Shown one piece after another: positions 42,794 to 54,359 of a DNA stretch of 64,000 nucleotides. The notes under the pieces were generated by a model. The model did no database searches. It was not told the DNA's origin and saw only the letters and a list, made by a program, of their open reading frames with translations. A program made the translations under genes and the position numbers. Within the stretch, counting starts at the first letter, position 1, and every line of letters starts with the position of its first letter. This DNA comes from Choristoneura fumiferana (taxonomy: Eukaryota > Arthropoda > Insecta > Lepidoptera > Tortricidae): NCBI RefSeq assembly GCF_025370935.1, contig NC_133472.1:25205233-25269232 (forward strand), written 5' to 3'.

Positions 42794-45659
42794 AAAAAAG
42801 TTCATAAGATTAGTTCCTAAACCGCAATCGGTTCGCATCAAGAAGGAATTTTGCTCATACGCGTGTAGGGTGAGCACTGAAAGACTCCGGTCGTCGTCAA
42901 GCAGCTAATCATCAATTGAGTAAATAGGTAAGTATCTCTTGTAAGTATAAATATATTCAGATGTAATCTCGGTATTTCTTGCAATTTGTGGGAATTCTTG
43001 AACGAATTTCTACCACTTGGTTGAAATACTGGGCATACCGTTCAAAACGAGATCCGATTTGCTTTGGAGTCAGAATGTTCTTTATTTATCGTAGAAACAT
43101 GTAGATGCCTACATGTAGCCTGTATTCTCATTATTCATACTAAATACAAATAAATATATAGGAAGTAAAGTTCTGAAACTCCAAAACAAATTCCTTCGGA
43201 TCAACAAAAAATGTACTTGGAATGATTCAAGCGTAATCTAATCGCTAATATAACGCAAGCGTAATACTTGCAACATTTTTATAGTATTAACTTGCATCCA
43301 GCAGCAACACGCTTGAACGCATTCAGGTCTTCCTCGAGCAGCTAGCACAATAAAGCTCTACACCTGGAAATTCACAACTATATCTAAGAATTTTTATTAT
43401 CTGGCACACCCACGACACAAAACGACAATTGAAAACATGGAGACTGTACTAGCTCCCCAGAGGTCCTCGCTTACTACCGTACGATGCCCACCAGCACCGT
43501 CGTAAAGCGTTAGGTCTGCCCTTTTAAGGACACAGCAGTACCTGTCTTGAAAAATTACACGGAAATTCTAAAGCTTATAAGGAAAAAGACCCTCTAGATA
43601 TATATAAACAACCAGACCACGATAATGATGATGGTGATGATGATGATAGTATTATCCACGTATAAATAAAGATTCAAAATATGAAACGTCGTTTCCAGCA
43701 GGATTCTACATACCGATAGCTTCAACGAGGCTGTTTCCTTTCCAGCCTACTATGTACCACTACACATGAACTGTTTTACGCATCAGGGTAGTTGACACAC
43801 TTATACAGCATTACGGCCTTCCGTTCTTCAGCTTTCCAAAATGACCATTTCTGTACCTCGGTATACATACAATACAAAGAATTATCGCAACCTTCAACTC
43901 AAAAGATAACTGCAATCAAGACTGGTAGGTAGAATAAAACACGGAAAGATTTCGTCTCCAATATTCGAAGAAATAGGAGTAACACTCGCATGTAATGCAT
44001 GATTATCAAAGTATGTATGTCACAAGAGCATCATATGTGGTTACCAACTTGAGCACAATATCATACTCGACAATCTCCAAGTCCAAAGCCAAAAATCACA
44101 TAAGATTAGATTCCTGGGACTCTAACACGATTCATCTAATTCTATATCGTCGCATATGAAACACTCATATTATCTAGATATTTGAACATTTTAAGGGCAA
44201 AAGTACAGTTGATACAAATATTCGTGACCCGAAAAAAAATATATGAATATTTTGTAGTAGCTTACGCCGAAAGCCTTCCGAAAGCCTAGAAAAGTGTTGC
44301 AATATTTTTTCACTAGTTGGCGCTGTCTATTTGCATGTGTGCGTGAGCTCCTAGTGTCCGTATAAGGCTGTACCTGACACCTAAATTTGAGCCCTGAAAT
44401 CTCAGAATTGGCACACTATTTCCGTTCGACTGTAGTCTCAAAAAATCGGCAATTCTAAATTGTTTTCGCAAATAATAAACTCAACTATTAGTATTCTACG
44501 GATATTCTAAAAATTACAAAAAAACATCACGAAAATTCGACAGTCTGATTTTTAACGCCATCTGACGAGACTTTTACCATGAGCTAACGTGAGCAGCCGC
44601 CTTAAGACAAATCGTAAGAATACTTTACTAATAGGTAAGTAATAATTTGTGACTTAAAACCTGGATTGGGGATTCCCTTCAATCGCTTAATTTTTTTAGA
44701 CTATTATTGTTTCGCAAAATTGATTTGGCATAATTTGTATTGGCATAATAGTACTGTCGCATATTAATACTTTGGCCTACTACTTTTTCGGCATATTAAG
44801 CTATTAGAATAATTTCAATTGGACTAATTATTTTCCATAAAGATTACTGGTTATCCACTCGGCACAAACGAAAATAATTTGGCCCAGTCAATGAAGGTGT
44901 CGGTGCGATTTCGAATACAGCACTTGAAAATACACCTACATAGGTACAGTCAAATATAGAACCTCTTTTTTTTGAAGTCGGTTAAAAAATCAAATGGTCT
45001 TCCTTTGGAATATATAATTTCTGAGAGTTCTGGATATTTGAGGATGATTCCGGCCATCAATCTTATAAAGGTAGACGTGGAAATTTTCGCAGCCAGGTCC
45101 CTAAATAGTAAGTACTTAAAGAGTGCCACTCAAACTAACCACCAGCAGATAAGGAAGCGATAATGGGCACAGTCGTATCTCAATACAATCGGCGGCTTGC
45201 TAACTAGCGCAAATGTAGGCCATCGTTTTGCTTTGCTCGCCTGTGCCTGCTACCAAAACTATAATTAAATGCCACAGTCAGAGACATCAATAAATTCATT
45301 TTATATTTTTGATTTATTCTTTATTCAGAGTACGATTGTCAGTGTTTGACAAGATTTATTATGTGCATTTATAGCACAGAAGTTCTATAAATTTAGCAAC
45401 CTATATCCAATTTAATACGCTACACAATATGACAATAAGAATTCATACACATCATGACGTCACGAATACATTTATCTTATTCGATTAACATGGCATTCAA
45501 CAATATGGATTCACGACATTATTTAGCTACAGATGTGCTTTTTTGTCCGTCAGAGACAATCGTCGGTTATGTGTATGTAATCAAAAGCCCTGCCCTTAAA
45601 ATAATAATACTGCTGACTTTAAATTTCCTAAACAAGCTCAAATAGATTGTTATTAAATT
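42794..45659. other. Long AT-rich stretch, no gene recognised
   Basis: Contains a GAT run at 43624-43650 and, at about 44690-44845, words such as TTGGCATAAT and TTGGACTAATT that resemble the word repeats flanking the retrotransposon. 43680-44100 has short protein-like stretches in more than one frame, perhaps a decayed mobile element, but no motif I can name. Confidence 0.35.
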
Positions 45660-45826
45660 ACTAGCTGTTGCCCGCGACTCCGTCCGCATAGAAATATGTA
45701 AAATTGTTTACATCCTATTCTCAGACCTACCGAATATACCTACACAAAAAAAAAACAAATATCGGTCAAGCCGTTTTGAAGGAGTTTGGTCACAAACATT
45801 TTTGTCCCGAGAATTTTACATATTAG
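45660..45826 (+). mobile_element. Lep1/Helitron-like element, partial
   Basis: Starts ACTAGCTGTTGCCCGCGACTCC and keeps GTCAAGCCGTTTTGAAGGAG. The middle and the TATAATATTAG end are missing or altered (ACATATTAGATT). Confidence 0.65.
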
Positions 45827-46089
45827 ATTAACCGGAGTACATTTACAATATATGAATAGCTTAAACAAATCAATTGAGAGGAAAGTTGTATTTATGTAAG
45901 TACACTTGTAGTTTCATGGGAAGTTAACATTAAAAGGACATTATGGGTTATCTATATTAATAATTTCGTACCGGTCTACGGTAGACTCGAACGAAATGCA
46001 CATCAAATTGACGAGCGTAAAAAATTATTCAATCCGAGTCGACAACTTGTAGGCGGAAAATTCGGATTATCGAGTATTTTCAATAAGCA

Positions 46090-46987
46090 TTGCACCGCTG
46101 TGGTCAATCGCCAAGTACCATTTTCAAGTTGCTCAAAAATTTAAATATAACGCTTAGGTTTGTGTATCGTACTATTGATAGGTACAATGAAGTCTCCAGT
46201 GTTGAGGACAAGAAAAGAATTGGCCGGCCTCGCTCCGTACGAACACCAGCAGTGATCAAAGCGATCAAGAAGCAAGAAATCCTGTCCGAAAACAGAAGTT
46301 GATGGCGTTGAGATTTTAAACGAAGATCTTAGTCTACGAGCATACAAAAAATAGAGTGGGCACTTACTTTATGCCAGTCTAAAAACAATAAGGCTTAAAA
46401 GATCCCGGAAGTTGTTAATGCAGTACGCGAAAAATCGACACCGTGATCCTCTTTACAGACGAAAAGATTTTCGATATTGAAGAGAAGTACAACAAACAGA
46501 ATGATAGAGTGTACGCTAGGAGCTCTGAAGAGTATTCTCTGATCTTATTACGGGCCAACTGAGGTTCATTTTTGCAAAAAAGGGGTCAAAATCAGTGCGA
46601 AAGTGTACCAAGAGACGGTTTTGGATAATCATGTCAAAGATCTGCCCAACACGCTATTTTCAGGACATAATTTTGTGTTCCAGCAGGATTCTGCACCAGC
46701 ACACAAAGCCAAGACCACTCAAGCCTGGTTTGACGTCAAAAAATCGACTTTATAAGACACGAAGATTGGCCTTCCTCCAGTCCGGACCTTAATCCTCTGG
46801 ACTTTAAAATTTAGCAGGTCTTAGAGGGGAAGGTCTGTGCTAAACCCCATAAAAATTTTGAGAGCCTGAAGTCATCTTTAAGAAAAGCAGTCGCTGAAAT
46901 AGAAATTAAAATGGTGCGTGCTGCGATAGACGACTGGCTGCGCCGATTAAGGGCCTGTATTAAAAACAATGGAAGTCATTTTGAATA
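46090..46987 (+). pseudogene. maT/mariner-like transposase pseudogene
   Basis: A Tc1/mariner-superfamily DDE transposase broken by several indels and stops. The order seen: N-terminal helix-turn-helix (CGQSPSTIFKLLK, then a GRPRSVRTP link at about 46233-46257), first Asp block (LFTDEKIFDIEEKYN at about 46452), second Asp block (FQQDSAPAHKAKT at about 46678) and third block (DWPSSSPDLNPLDF at about 46765). The C-terminus RLRACIKNNGSHFE is followed by TAA at 46985-46987. The third catalytic residue is Asp after roughly 34-37 residues, fitting maT (DD37D) or mariner (DD34D) rather than Tc1 (DD34E). The enzyme would cut and paste at TA sites; this copy cannot be translated. No clear terminal inverted repeats were found. 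Confidence 0.85.
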
Positions 46988-47727
46988 ATTTTAAGTAATT
47001 TTATTTTTTTATTAAATGTACTTAAAATTGGTATATAATTTATTAAAAACTGATTGGTACTTTTGTTTTAATCATTATTTTCATTTGTGACATAACTTTG
47101 GGACCGACTACGTAGTTATTTGGGCAAATAAGATTTAGGAGAAATATCTACTGGTGAAATACCGATACGTAGGTTAGCCGTTAAAGTGTTTGTGACACAT
47201 ATCTGTGTCTGACATTTGGATTTTTTCTTGAAACAAGTCTGTAACTTTCTATGAATAAGGTTAGATTATTACTACAACCGATTATTATTGCAACTCAAAT
47301 AAATTATGATAAAATAACGAAGAAATTATACTTATTTCTATCACACAAAATAGGCGGCATAGCTTCTGTAATGCCTTACATTGTCATACATCTGTATGGA
47401 ATTGTTTTCACATTACATATTATGCTGTATTTTTTATTTTATATTTTTAGGAACTCATTTCATTATAGTATTTTTTTGATTGTGCATCGTTTTCTTTTAT
47501 TGAGTACAGAATTCATACTGTAATTGTTCACTTGTCAATGTTTTGCGCTATATTGTCCGTTACTTTCAGTAATAGAAGCTACTGACACTTTTCAAAAAAA
47601 TATCATGAAAATTATTTAATTATGTAGTACTCTTTTCCTGTGACCAGCTGGACTTTTGAATATTATTCAAACGATTTATTTGAATAATACACAAATTGAA
47701 AAGCTACATTGTAATGATTTATAAATA
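46988..47727. other. AT-rich stretch, no gene seen
   Basis: A 90-codon ORF at 47251-47523 is rich in Phe, Ile, Leu and Tyr, as any open frame in such AT-rich DNA would be. No support for a gene. Confidence 0.4.
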
Positions 47728-47818
47728 CCTAGTGCCATCCACGAAGACGCGTGATTTTGACAAAATTAGACATTAATGACATTGTAATAAAACCCGCGTC
47801 ATCGTGAATGACTCTACC
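47728..47818 (+). repeat. MITE with GACGCGT ends, copy 1
   Basis: CCTAGTGCCATCCACGAAGACGCG at the left and CGCGTCATCGTGAATGACTCTA at the right form imperfect inverted ends. The interior is TTTTGACAAAATTAGACATTAATGAC. An inverted copy lies at 53657-53755. Confidence 0.75.
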
Positions 47819-49197
47819 TATACCTTTTCCAATAATTACTACCGTTACATTACGTATCAAATATACCACCTACCCAATACACGTATATATACCAAACTTC
47901 AATTCAATTTAATTTGCTACTGATAAATAAATAAAAACCTATCGTTAAAAGTAGATAGAAGTAAATACTGGATAGGAACAAAACAAAAATTATCGATGGC
48001 TGTTGGTAAATTAATTCGCAACCTTATATTCTTATTTCATAAAAAAATGCTTAAAGGCAGTTTTCAAATTTCAACCGCCTATGTTTAGGGCCATTTGCAG
48101 CAAAACATTAAATCAGGTTTGACAAATCTATAATTTTTTAAATACCTGTAAATCGCACTTATAATTTATATCTATATTTTTTCCTAAGACAGCCTTAAAA
48201 CATAACGAAATACATGTTCGTTTTAAACCTGGGCGCCCCTAGCGCCCGCCCTGGGCGGTAAAACAGTCCACGGGCACCAACACCAGGTGATATTATTCAA
48301 TAATATCTAACACCCGGTCAAAATAAACGAAAACAAAACGAACTCATAACATTTAAAAAAATATTCATAATTTTCCACTTCGCCATAGTCTGATGTATCA
48401 TTATAGAGCACAGCCATCAATTATACTATTATCTTGTAAGGAATTTACAAAATCAACTAAATAAAATTAAACATCTAGATACTCATAATAGTTTTGCTGA
48501 ATAAAAACATGAAGCCCTTCAGGTGATCGAAACCATAGGTGCAAAAACACCGAAGCCATTCATTAAAAAAGCTCATTAAAATTACACAAGTACAAGAAGC
48601 CTCTCTTCATAATATAATACTAAAAAGCTTGTAAAGACAGCTTTTTTTACAATTCTGGTAATTTAATAGTTAAGTTTAAGATCTAAAATTTGTAATTCAC
48701 ATTAATATAAGCCTCTCCCTCATCCCTTACCGTATTTTGATTAAGCTTTGTGGCAACTTACAATTTTTTTTCCGAGCTTCACTTTCGACAAATTAATTAT
48801 TATAACATCAACATTTAAATTAAAAAAAATACGCAATATCTTCTTTTAAGTACCCACGTGGAAAATACTTATCGAGAATTTGCTAAAAGTAAAAGCTTCA
48901 ACTGCATTAACTGCAGAAAAAGTATCACTTCACGGGATAATTTAATTCGGCTAATATTGAACTTTCGCTTAAAATCCATAACCTAAACGGAATATAAACT
49001 CCAAGAAAGCTCTTCAACAAAATACATGACAGGCAATTGCAGTCTACGCAAAAATGACAAGGTTGTATACAGAATTATGATTTCCTGTTCAAATCAAGAT
49101 CATTCAACATGTTCGAGTATGGTGCCCTATGATACTCTTAAGTAAAGATTCTGCCCTCTTCCATTAGGTACGTTGAAATTATTCAAAGGACATGAAA
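47819..49197. other. AT-rich stretch downstream of NPRL2, no gene seen
   Basis: No ORF or repeat border recognised, apart from a small GGGCGCCCCTAGCGCCC palindromic word at about 48231. Confidence 0.4.
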
Positions 49198-49203
49198 TTT
49201 ATT
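49198..49203 (-). promoter_or_regulatory. Poly(A) signal of NPRL2
   Basis: AATAAA on the minus strand, about 185 bases past the NPRL2 stop codon. It is the first such hexamer downstream that I noticed. Confidence 0.5.
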
Positions 49204-49388
49204 TTAAAGTAATGCTACTATTACAGAATGGGTTTCTAACTCTTAAAACAACTGCTTACGTTGCACTTCTATGATAAATAATTTAAGTATAATTGGCAGT
49301 CATCGATCAGAGGAACCTACGATGCGCCAAGCGTGGTCCGAAAAGTCTAGAAGGAACGTTTTTACAGTCAGGTTGGCGTAAGACGTCG

Positions 49389-49581
49389 TTATCTCCAGAT
49401 GACGGCGACGTTGGGGTCGTCTTCTATGATCTGATCGAGCGTGGGTAGGTCGAGGCGCGCCAGGCAGCAGATCTCGTCGGCGCAGAGCCGGCCCGTGAAC
49501 AGCCGCCGCAGCCCCGGCGCCGCCTCCGGGCGACGGTTGAAACCGTTCGACCGCGACGGCGGCCGTATGTACACCGGAAAC
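49389..49581 (-). CDS. NPRL2: NPRL2 (GATOR1 subunit), last exon
   Basis: Minus-strand terminal exon: acceptor TGTCTTTCAAG (AG at 49583-49582), stop TAA at 49391-49389. With two bases from the previous exon it reads RFPVYIRPP, then LRRLFTGRLCADEICCLA, and ends LPTLDQIIEDDPNVAVIWR. This matches the C-terminus of NPRL2, where a Y/FTG...DEICC motif is followed by L-D-x-x-x-E-x-DPN and a final W-K/R. NPRL2 forms GATOR1 with NPRL3 and DEPDC5, the GTPase-activating complex that turns off mTORC1 at the lysosome when amino acids are scarce. Codon use is GC-rich like the other host exons. Overlapping minus-strand frames are shadows. Confidence 0.88.
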
Positions 49582-50074
49582 CTTGAAAGACATTACTTTT
49601 TAGTAAAAGCAAAATAAAAATTACAAAGTTTTCGCAAACGTTGGGTTTATTCGTTAATGAACTACATTAATTGACCTTGCTTCTCCGCTACAAATAGCGC
49701 AGAAGAAAGTTAAAATAGTGTAGTTCATTGATGTGGACCTCCGCAAAGTAGCGCCTGAATCAATCAGTTCATTCATTATAGTCACTCGAAGCTGAATATG
49801 AGAAGCAAAAAATGAGAAGAAAATGCCGAGACAATGTTTAGGATTATTAAATTCCATCTGAATCCTACATAACTTTCACGCTAAAATGGTTAGCGATTTG
49901 GATGAAATTTGGTATAGGTAGGTAGGTACAGTTAGATCTTGGGAATAACAGATAAGCTATACTGAGCGGCACAAAATTTGACCCACTCTCCATAGAAAAT
50001 TACCTTAACAGCATAGATTTGAGGGCCAAATTTTTTACAGTTCAGTATACGTTTAATACGCATACAAAATACGC

Positions 50075-50646
50075 ATCGAAAATACAAACTGAGACATTGG
50101 ATGCACAGAAAAACCAGAAAAAGAGACCAGTGCTGGGAGTCGAACCCAGGTCCTCAGCAATCCGTGCTGCGTGCTATACCCCTACATTACCGATGGACAG
50201 GAATCTAGACACGAATTTTTCCTATGCATACATATCTCAGGTTGCTTATTTCTACTACGCTACTTAAAAAGCAGCACTAGCGACATCTATGTTCCGCTCT
50301 CATCGAGAGATGTCACACTCTTTCGGAACCAACCGCTCACCCAGACAAGAGATGTCGCTACTAAGCAATCAAATTATGATTGAAATTATGATTTTGATTG
50401 CGGTTGGTTCCGAAAGAGTGTGACGTCTCTCGATGAGAGCACATAGATGTCGCAAGTGCTGCTGCATAAGTAGCGTAGTAGAAATAAGCAACCTGAGATA
50501 TGTCGCATAGGAAAAATTATGTTAGATTATGAGCGGTGGTTGCGGTTGGCACGCAGCACGGATTGCTGAAGACCTGGGTTCGTTTCCCAGCTCTGGTCTC
50601 TTTTTCTGATTTTTCTGTGCATCCATGTCTCAGTTTGTATTTTCGA
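50075..50646. repeat. Large foldback with two opposed tRNA-like modules
   Basis: Arms of about 285 bp (ATCGAAAATACAAACTGAGAC inward) are near-complete reverse complements around a centre at about 50375. Each arm has a tRNA-like block. On the right (plus) it is CACGCAGCACGGATTGCTG and the B-box CTGGGTTCGTTTCCCAG; on the left (minus) the B-box is GGGTTCGACTCCC. Inner parts carry TCTCTCGATGAGAG and GACATCTATG words. It could be a composite of two head-to-head SINEs or a foldback transposon. Confidence 0.85.
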
Positions 50647-50969
50647 TATGGTTTCACGGGATACCCGTAAAAGTAACAAATTTGGAGTTGAAATAAAAAA
50701 AAAAAAAAGACTCCAAAAAACAATCATAAAATAGGCATCTAAAATCCCGAAATGTCAACCATCAAAGTTAGTTATTATAATAATGAAATTTCTTCGTGAA
50801 ACGTAATTAAAGGCCACAGTTTAGTTTTTAGTTACTCCAATGGAAATGTAATGGATTCCGCAAGACGCAACGGCTACGTTAGCAACTGCGAACGTTTTTA
50901 CGTGCTTGATACTGCAATTAAAAAATACCATCACGTAGCTTGAAAAATTCTTTATCAGATGAACTCAAA

Positions 50970-51090
50970 GGTTGACTGGTAGAGATCCTTTAAAGGGATA
51001 AGTTCGCCTTTGTACATATATTTCATTGTTTGTCATCTGTGTTTGTTTACTTGTTTTGTACAATAAAGTGTTTACATACATACATACATA
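50970..51090 (+). mobile_element. 3' tail of a non-LTR retrotransposon
   Basis: AGAGATCCTTTAAAGGGATAAG, TTCGCCTTTGTACATA, TGTACAATAAAGTG, then CATACATACATACATA. It is related to the tails at 752 and 8722. Confidence 0.7.
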
Positions 51091-51630
51091 CTAAGCAAAT
51101 TGGCCGTATCTTGTCTACAACATGATCAAAAATTGTATTTTCTGTATACTCGAAATGTCTTAAAAATTATATACTGCCAATGAGGGCTATCGTTTTTTGT
51201 CTTTTTAGATGGCGCCACTGTTGCGTGAGGGTTTTTAAGTGTGGCTTTCAAAGTCTGTTATTACGGGCGTGAAAACAAAGTTTACATTAAAATCATCTTT
51301 AATACACCTTAAAACCGTACCATAAAAATATCGAGCAACCACAGTGTTGCGTAGTCCCGTTTTGTTCGGAAAAAAAGGGAGGACAAAAGTTTCCGAAACA
51401 CAAAACTGTCTCAAAACACTGACATTCGTTGCCTCGTAACGCATGATTGCCATAATTAATTTCAGGTAATCCAAAATATTCACAAAATTATTCTAATAAT
51501 AAATAAACCCGCGTACCTCACCCAAAAACTATGAGATTTGACATTTCGGAGACCTCACGCAACACTAGCGGCGAATTCATACACGATAGCCCTCATTGCC
51601 CTATGAGGGCAGTATAGTGTGTTTATTAAC

Positions 51631-51791
51631 CGTTTAAGGCACTTGATGAAGCCGTGCAGCTGCGCGAAGAGGATCAGCTGCCGTATGTCGAAGGCGGGGC
51701 GCGCGGCGGCCGCGTAGCGCTCGCACACCGCGCGCAGCGTCGTGCCCTGCTGCAGCGCGCACAGGATCGCCAGCACGTCCGACATCGACGG
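51631..51791 (-). CDS. NPRL2: NPRL2 (GATOR1 subunit), penultimate exon
   Basis: A 161-bp minus-strand exon: acceptor TTGTTTGCCAG (AG at 51793-51792), donor GTTAAT at 51630. It starts in phase 0 and ends in phase 2, which joins in frame to 49581. It encodes PSMSDVLAILCALQQGTT, then VCERY, a FDIRQLILFAQLHGFIKC block and LKR. The NPRL2 family has a matching segment of a regulator-like helix (D-V-x-x-L-y) and a D-x-R-K/Q-L/F-I-x-F-x-x-x-x-G-L/F-I block. The two exons supply about 117 of the roughly 380 residues usual for the family. No upstream exon was found between here and the N gap, so the gene is incomplete in this window. Confidence 0.88.
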
Positions 51792-51829
51792 CTGGCAAAC
51801 AACAACTAACACTCAACCAAATAAAACCT

Positions 51830-52098
51830 ATGCCGCATTTACACTCGCGTAAGAGTCGCGAGACGAGGCGCAAGGCGAGGTACGAGGTGAGACTGTGATG
51901 CGGCATTTACACTCTCGCCTCGTGCCTCGTTTCGCGCCTCGTCTCGTATCTCGGCCCGCGCCTCGCGTGACGAGCTTCCTGTTTACACTCTCGTGGCGAG
52001 TTCAGTTGTCTTTGAGCTTAAAACCTGCTCAGCACAAGGTTCAAACTCGAATGAACCGAGAGCGCGAAGGCACCAGGCGAGAGTGTAAATCTCGCATT
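51830..52098. repeat. Palindromic MITE beside the NPRL2 acceptor
   Basis: ATGCGGCATTTACACTCTCGCC (51898) and GGCGAGAGTGTAAATCTCGCAT (to 52098) form the ends. A preceding partial copy starts at 51830 (ATGCCGCATTTACACTCGCG). The interior is built from CTCGCCTCGTGCCTCG-like repeats. It lies about 40 bases upstream of the exon acceptor. Confidence 0.8.
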
Positions 52099-52472
52099 AG
52101 AAGTGATAATATAGACATAGACTTTTTACGACATCAAAAAATACACTGACTCTTAAAATAATAAACAAATCATAAAAACATTTCATTATGTAGAAAAAGA
52201 ATTTAACTAAGCATTACGCTGAAGTAAATACTTACTTCACGTATACACGTGCCTACTATAGGGCTTATTTTCAGTCAATACCATCTTATCTTTATATCTA
52301 ACGTGTTGAACCGGAATCAGCACAACTAATTTAGTGTAGGAATAGTGTACAATAAATAAAATTAAATATTAAAGTTCACACTTATGAAAAACAGCAAAAG
52401 CGTAATAATCTGTGTTAAATATGTACGAAACCAAACGCAACCATTTGTTTACATATTAAGCACGTAAGTAGG

Positions 52473-52608
52473 TACAGTCGAGTTCATAAGCTTCTGAGCA
52501 AACATTTGATCAAAAATATGCGAACACGACTCTATCGTTAACGGCGTAGAAGCGTGTTCAGATATTTTTGATTCAATTATTGCTCAGAAGTTTACGAACT
52601 CGACTGTA
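52473..52608. repeat. Palindromic MITE flanked by TA
   Basis: TA-CAGTCGAGTTC...GAACTCGACTG-TA: the element is a near-perfect palindrome with a GCTCAGAAG / CTTCTGAGC inner stem and TA on both sides. This is the mark of Tc1/mariner-type mobilisation. A degraded copy lies at 15454. Confidence 0.85.
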
Positions 52609-52751
52609 CAAGAGCTGGCACGAATGGATTGAATGAGTGAATGAAAGTATTTGTATTCACACAAATATAAAAATGTCATGCATCTGTCATTTTCCTACAT
52701 AAATGTCTAAGTAATATTACTTTCGTTCAATCCATTCATGCCAGCTCTTGT
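52609..52751. repeat. Second palindromic element, directly abutting
   Basis: ACAAGAGCTGGCACGAATGG at the left pairs with CCATTCATGCCAGCTCTTGT at the right, followed by TGAAAGTA / TACTTTC inner pairing. It starts at the last base of the previous MITE. A half copy lies at 6732. Confidence 0.85.
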
Positions 52752-53656
52752 GAATCGTCCGTAGTTTCGTTCATTCGTCAGTCCATTTCGTATCAGATGA
52801 CCCGCTGGCTTTCCATAATAAAAAAAATACCTTGCAAGTGACGATTTCTATTTCCACAATAGTTTATGTAAACCTATGGGCCTGTTAATTTTAAAAACTA
52901 AATCATGTTTCATCATTGACTAAATATAAGGCATAGATTTAGTGAATAATGTATGTTCGTCGGGAAAAGTCAGAGGCCGTATTGTCTAATGCGCTGCGCT
53001 GAAATGAAGTGGTGGAAAACCGCGTGACAAAAAGAAGTGGTGGAAACGATTGTAATTCCAAGTGTGTTTGACGATATAGGTATACGTTATACCAACAATC
53101 CAATTTATGGAAAGTGTAAACAAACCGATTTCATCCAAATTCTTGTATAAACACCCACTGGATCGAATCAATAACAATAACACATCTATAATTCGTGTTT
53201 TTTAACTAGACGTCTAATCACTTTTTTTACCAAAATTCACTTGATTTCAATGTTTAATTTTCATTTAAAAAATCTTCGTCAATAAATCTAACGTTATTTC
53301 TTGAATGTAACTAGTGTAAAATTTGCAGTAGCATAGATTAGCGTAGAGATGGTGGAAATTTGACATTTTAAAAATCGATTAATACTCGATTGAATAAGCG
53401 ATTTATTTATTTAACTTAAAATTAAAAAATAGTTACTGCTTGTATAATTGAATAAACAGTCTTTGGAATTAAATGAAGTATTGTAAATAATAAAATAGAC
53501 AAAAATACTTTGATCTAGTCAATTAATAAATTAATCGATTTACTGAACAGATTAATCATCTTGCAATAGGTTCTATGTTTTCGCATCATTAAATATCTGT
53601 GGTCGGGTTAATGGCGTCTTTGTTTACCCTTTCTATAAATTGAATTGACATAAACC
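52752..53656. other. AT-rich stretch, no gene seen
   Basis: A 65-codon minus ORF at 52986-53183 has no recognisable motif and no exon borders that fit NPRL2. Confidence 0.4.
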
Positions 53657-53755
53657 ATAGTGTCATTCACGATGACGCGTGCCGTGGTTCTTATTACAAT
53701 GTCATTAATGTCTAATTTTGACAAAATCACGCGTCTTCGTGGACTGCACTAGGTA
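53657..53755 (-). repeat. MITE with GACGCGT ends, copy 2
   Basis: Inverted relative to 47728-47818. Outer words ATAGTGTCATTCACGATGACGCG and CGCGTCTTCGTGGACTGCACTA. Confidence 0.75.
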
Positions 53756-54117
53756 TAAGTCTTCAGATCCCAATCAGAATACGAAGGCACCCGAACTGTC
53801 AATCAATAAGTGACATTTACATATTCATTAATATGGAACTTCATTGTTTAGTGTCAAATGTAACATGTATTTCATTACGACACGGTTCTGTGGTGGCCTA
53901 GGAATAAAATTGGCTGACTACATGCAATCATAATCTTGTTGTACCCAGGTAGATATCGTCACCTGTAATATTAATTAACATAAAATGGAGACTTCAGGAG
54001 AGGCCAAAATGTAATTTATAAATACGATACAGTAAGCAATTATTACAAAAATGATTACAATAATAATAAAGTGTTAATTAAATAACGGAATACCATAAAG
54101 TAGTTTGCTCAAAATAG

Positions 54118-54162
54118 ACACAGTATATATATAAGCTAAAGCTTTAGCTTATATATACTGTG
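54118..54162. repeat. Perfect AT-rich hairpin
   Basis: GACACAGTATATATATAAGC and its complement GCTTATATATACTGTG meet at TAAAGCTTTA. The arms differ only by one TA dinucleotide. It could be a remnant palindromic transposon or a cruciform-prone site. Confidence 0.8.
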
Positions 54163-54359
54163 TTATGGTGGAGCCGGAAGGTGGCCACACACAGCATCTC
54201 AGCAACAAAATTATATTATTATAGCCTTCTAGAGTTTGGGCTCGTTTGATTTGTCTTCACAAGTGAAAACGTAGGTATAAGCAATAACAAAATGTAAACC
54301 CGACTCCAAAAAAATAACAAAAAATTGAACAGCCTACAAAACCCTCGAGTCTTAAGGGC

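Larger units (their letters stand above)
49582..51630 (-). other. NPRL2 last intron with repeats
   Basis: A 2.05-kb intron with donor GT at 51630-51629 and acceptor AG at 49583-49582, phase 2. It holds a 570-bp foldback (50075-50646), a retrotransposon tail (50970-51090) and an 83-base region (49700-49755) resembling 41290-41345. No other coding sequence. Confidence 0.7.

Noticed and set aside
47251..47523. 90-codon hydrophobic ORF as a membrane protein
   Set aside because: Phe/Ile/Leu/Tyr bias is expected from AT-rich DNA; no promoter, splice or family evidence.
50560..50600. True tRNA gene at the CTGGGTTCG box
   Set aside because: Only the promoter-like boxes are conserved, in two opposed copies inside a foldback.
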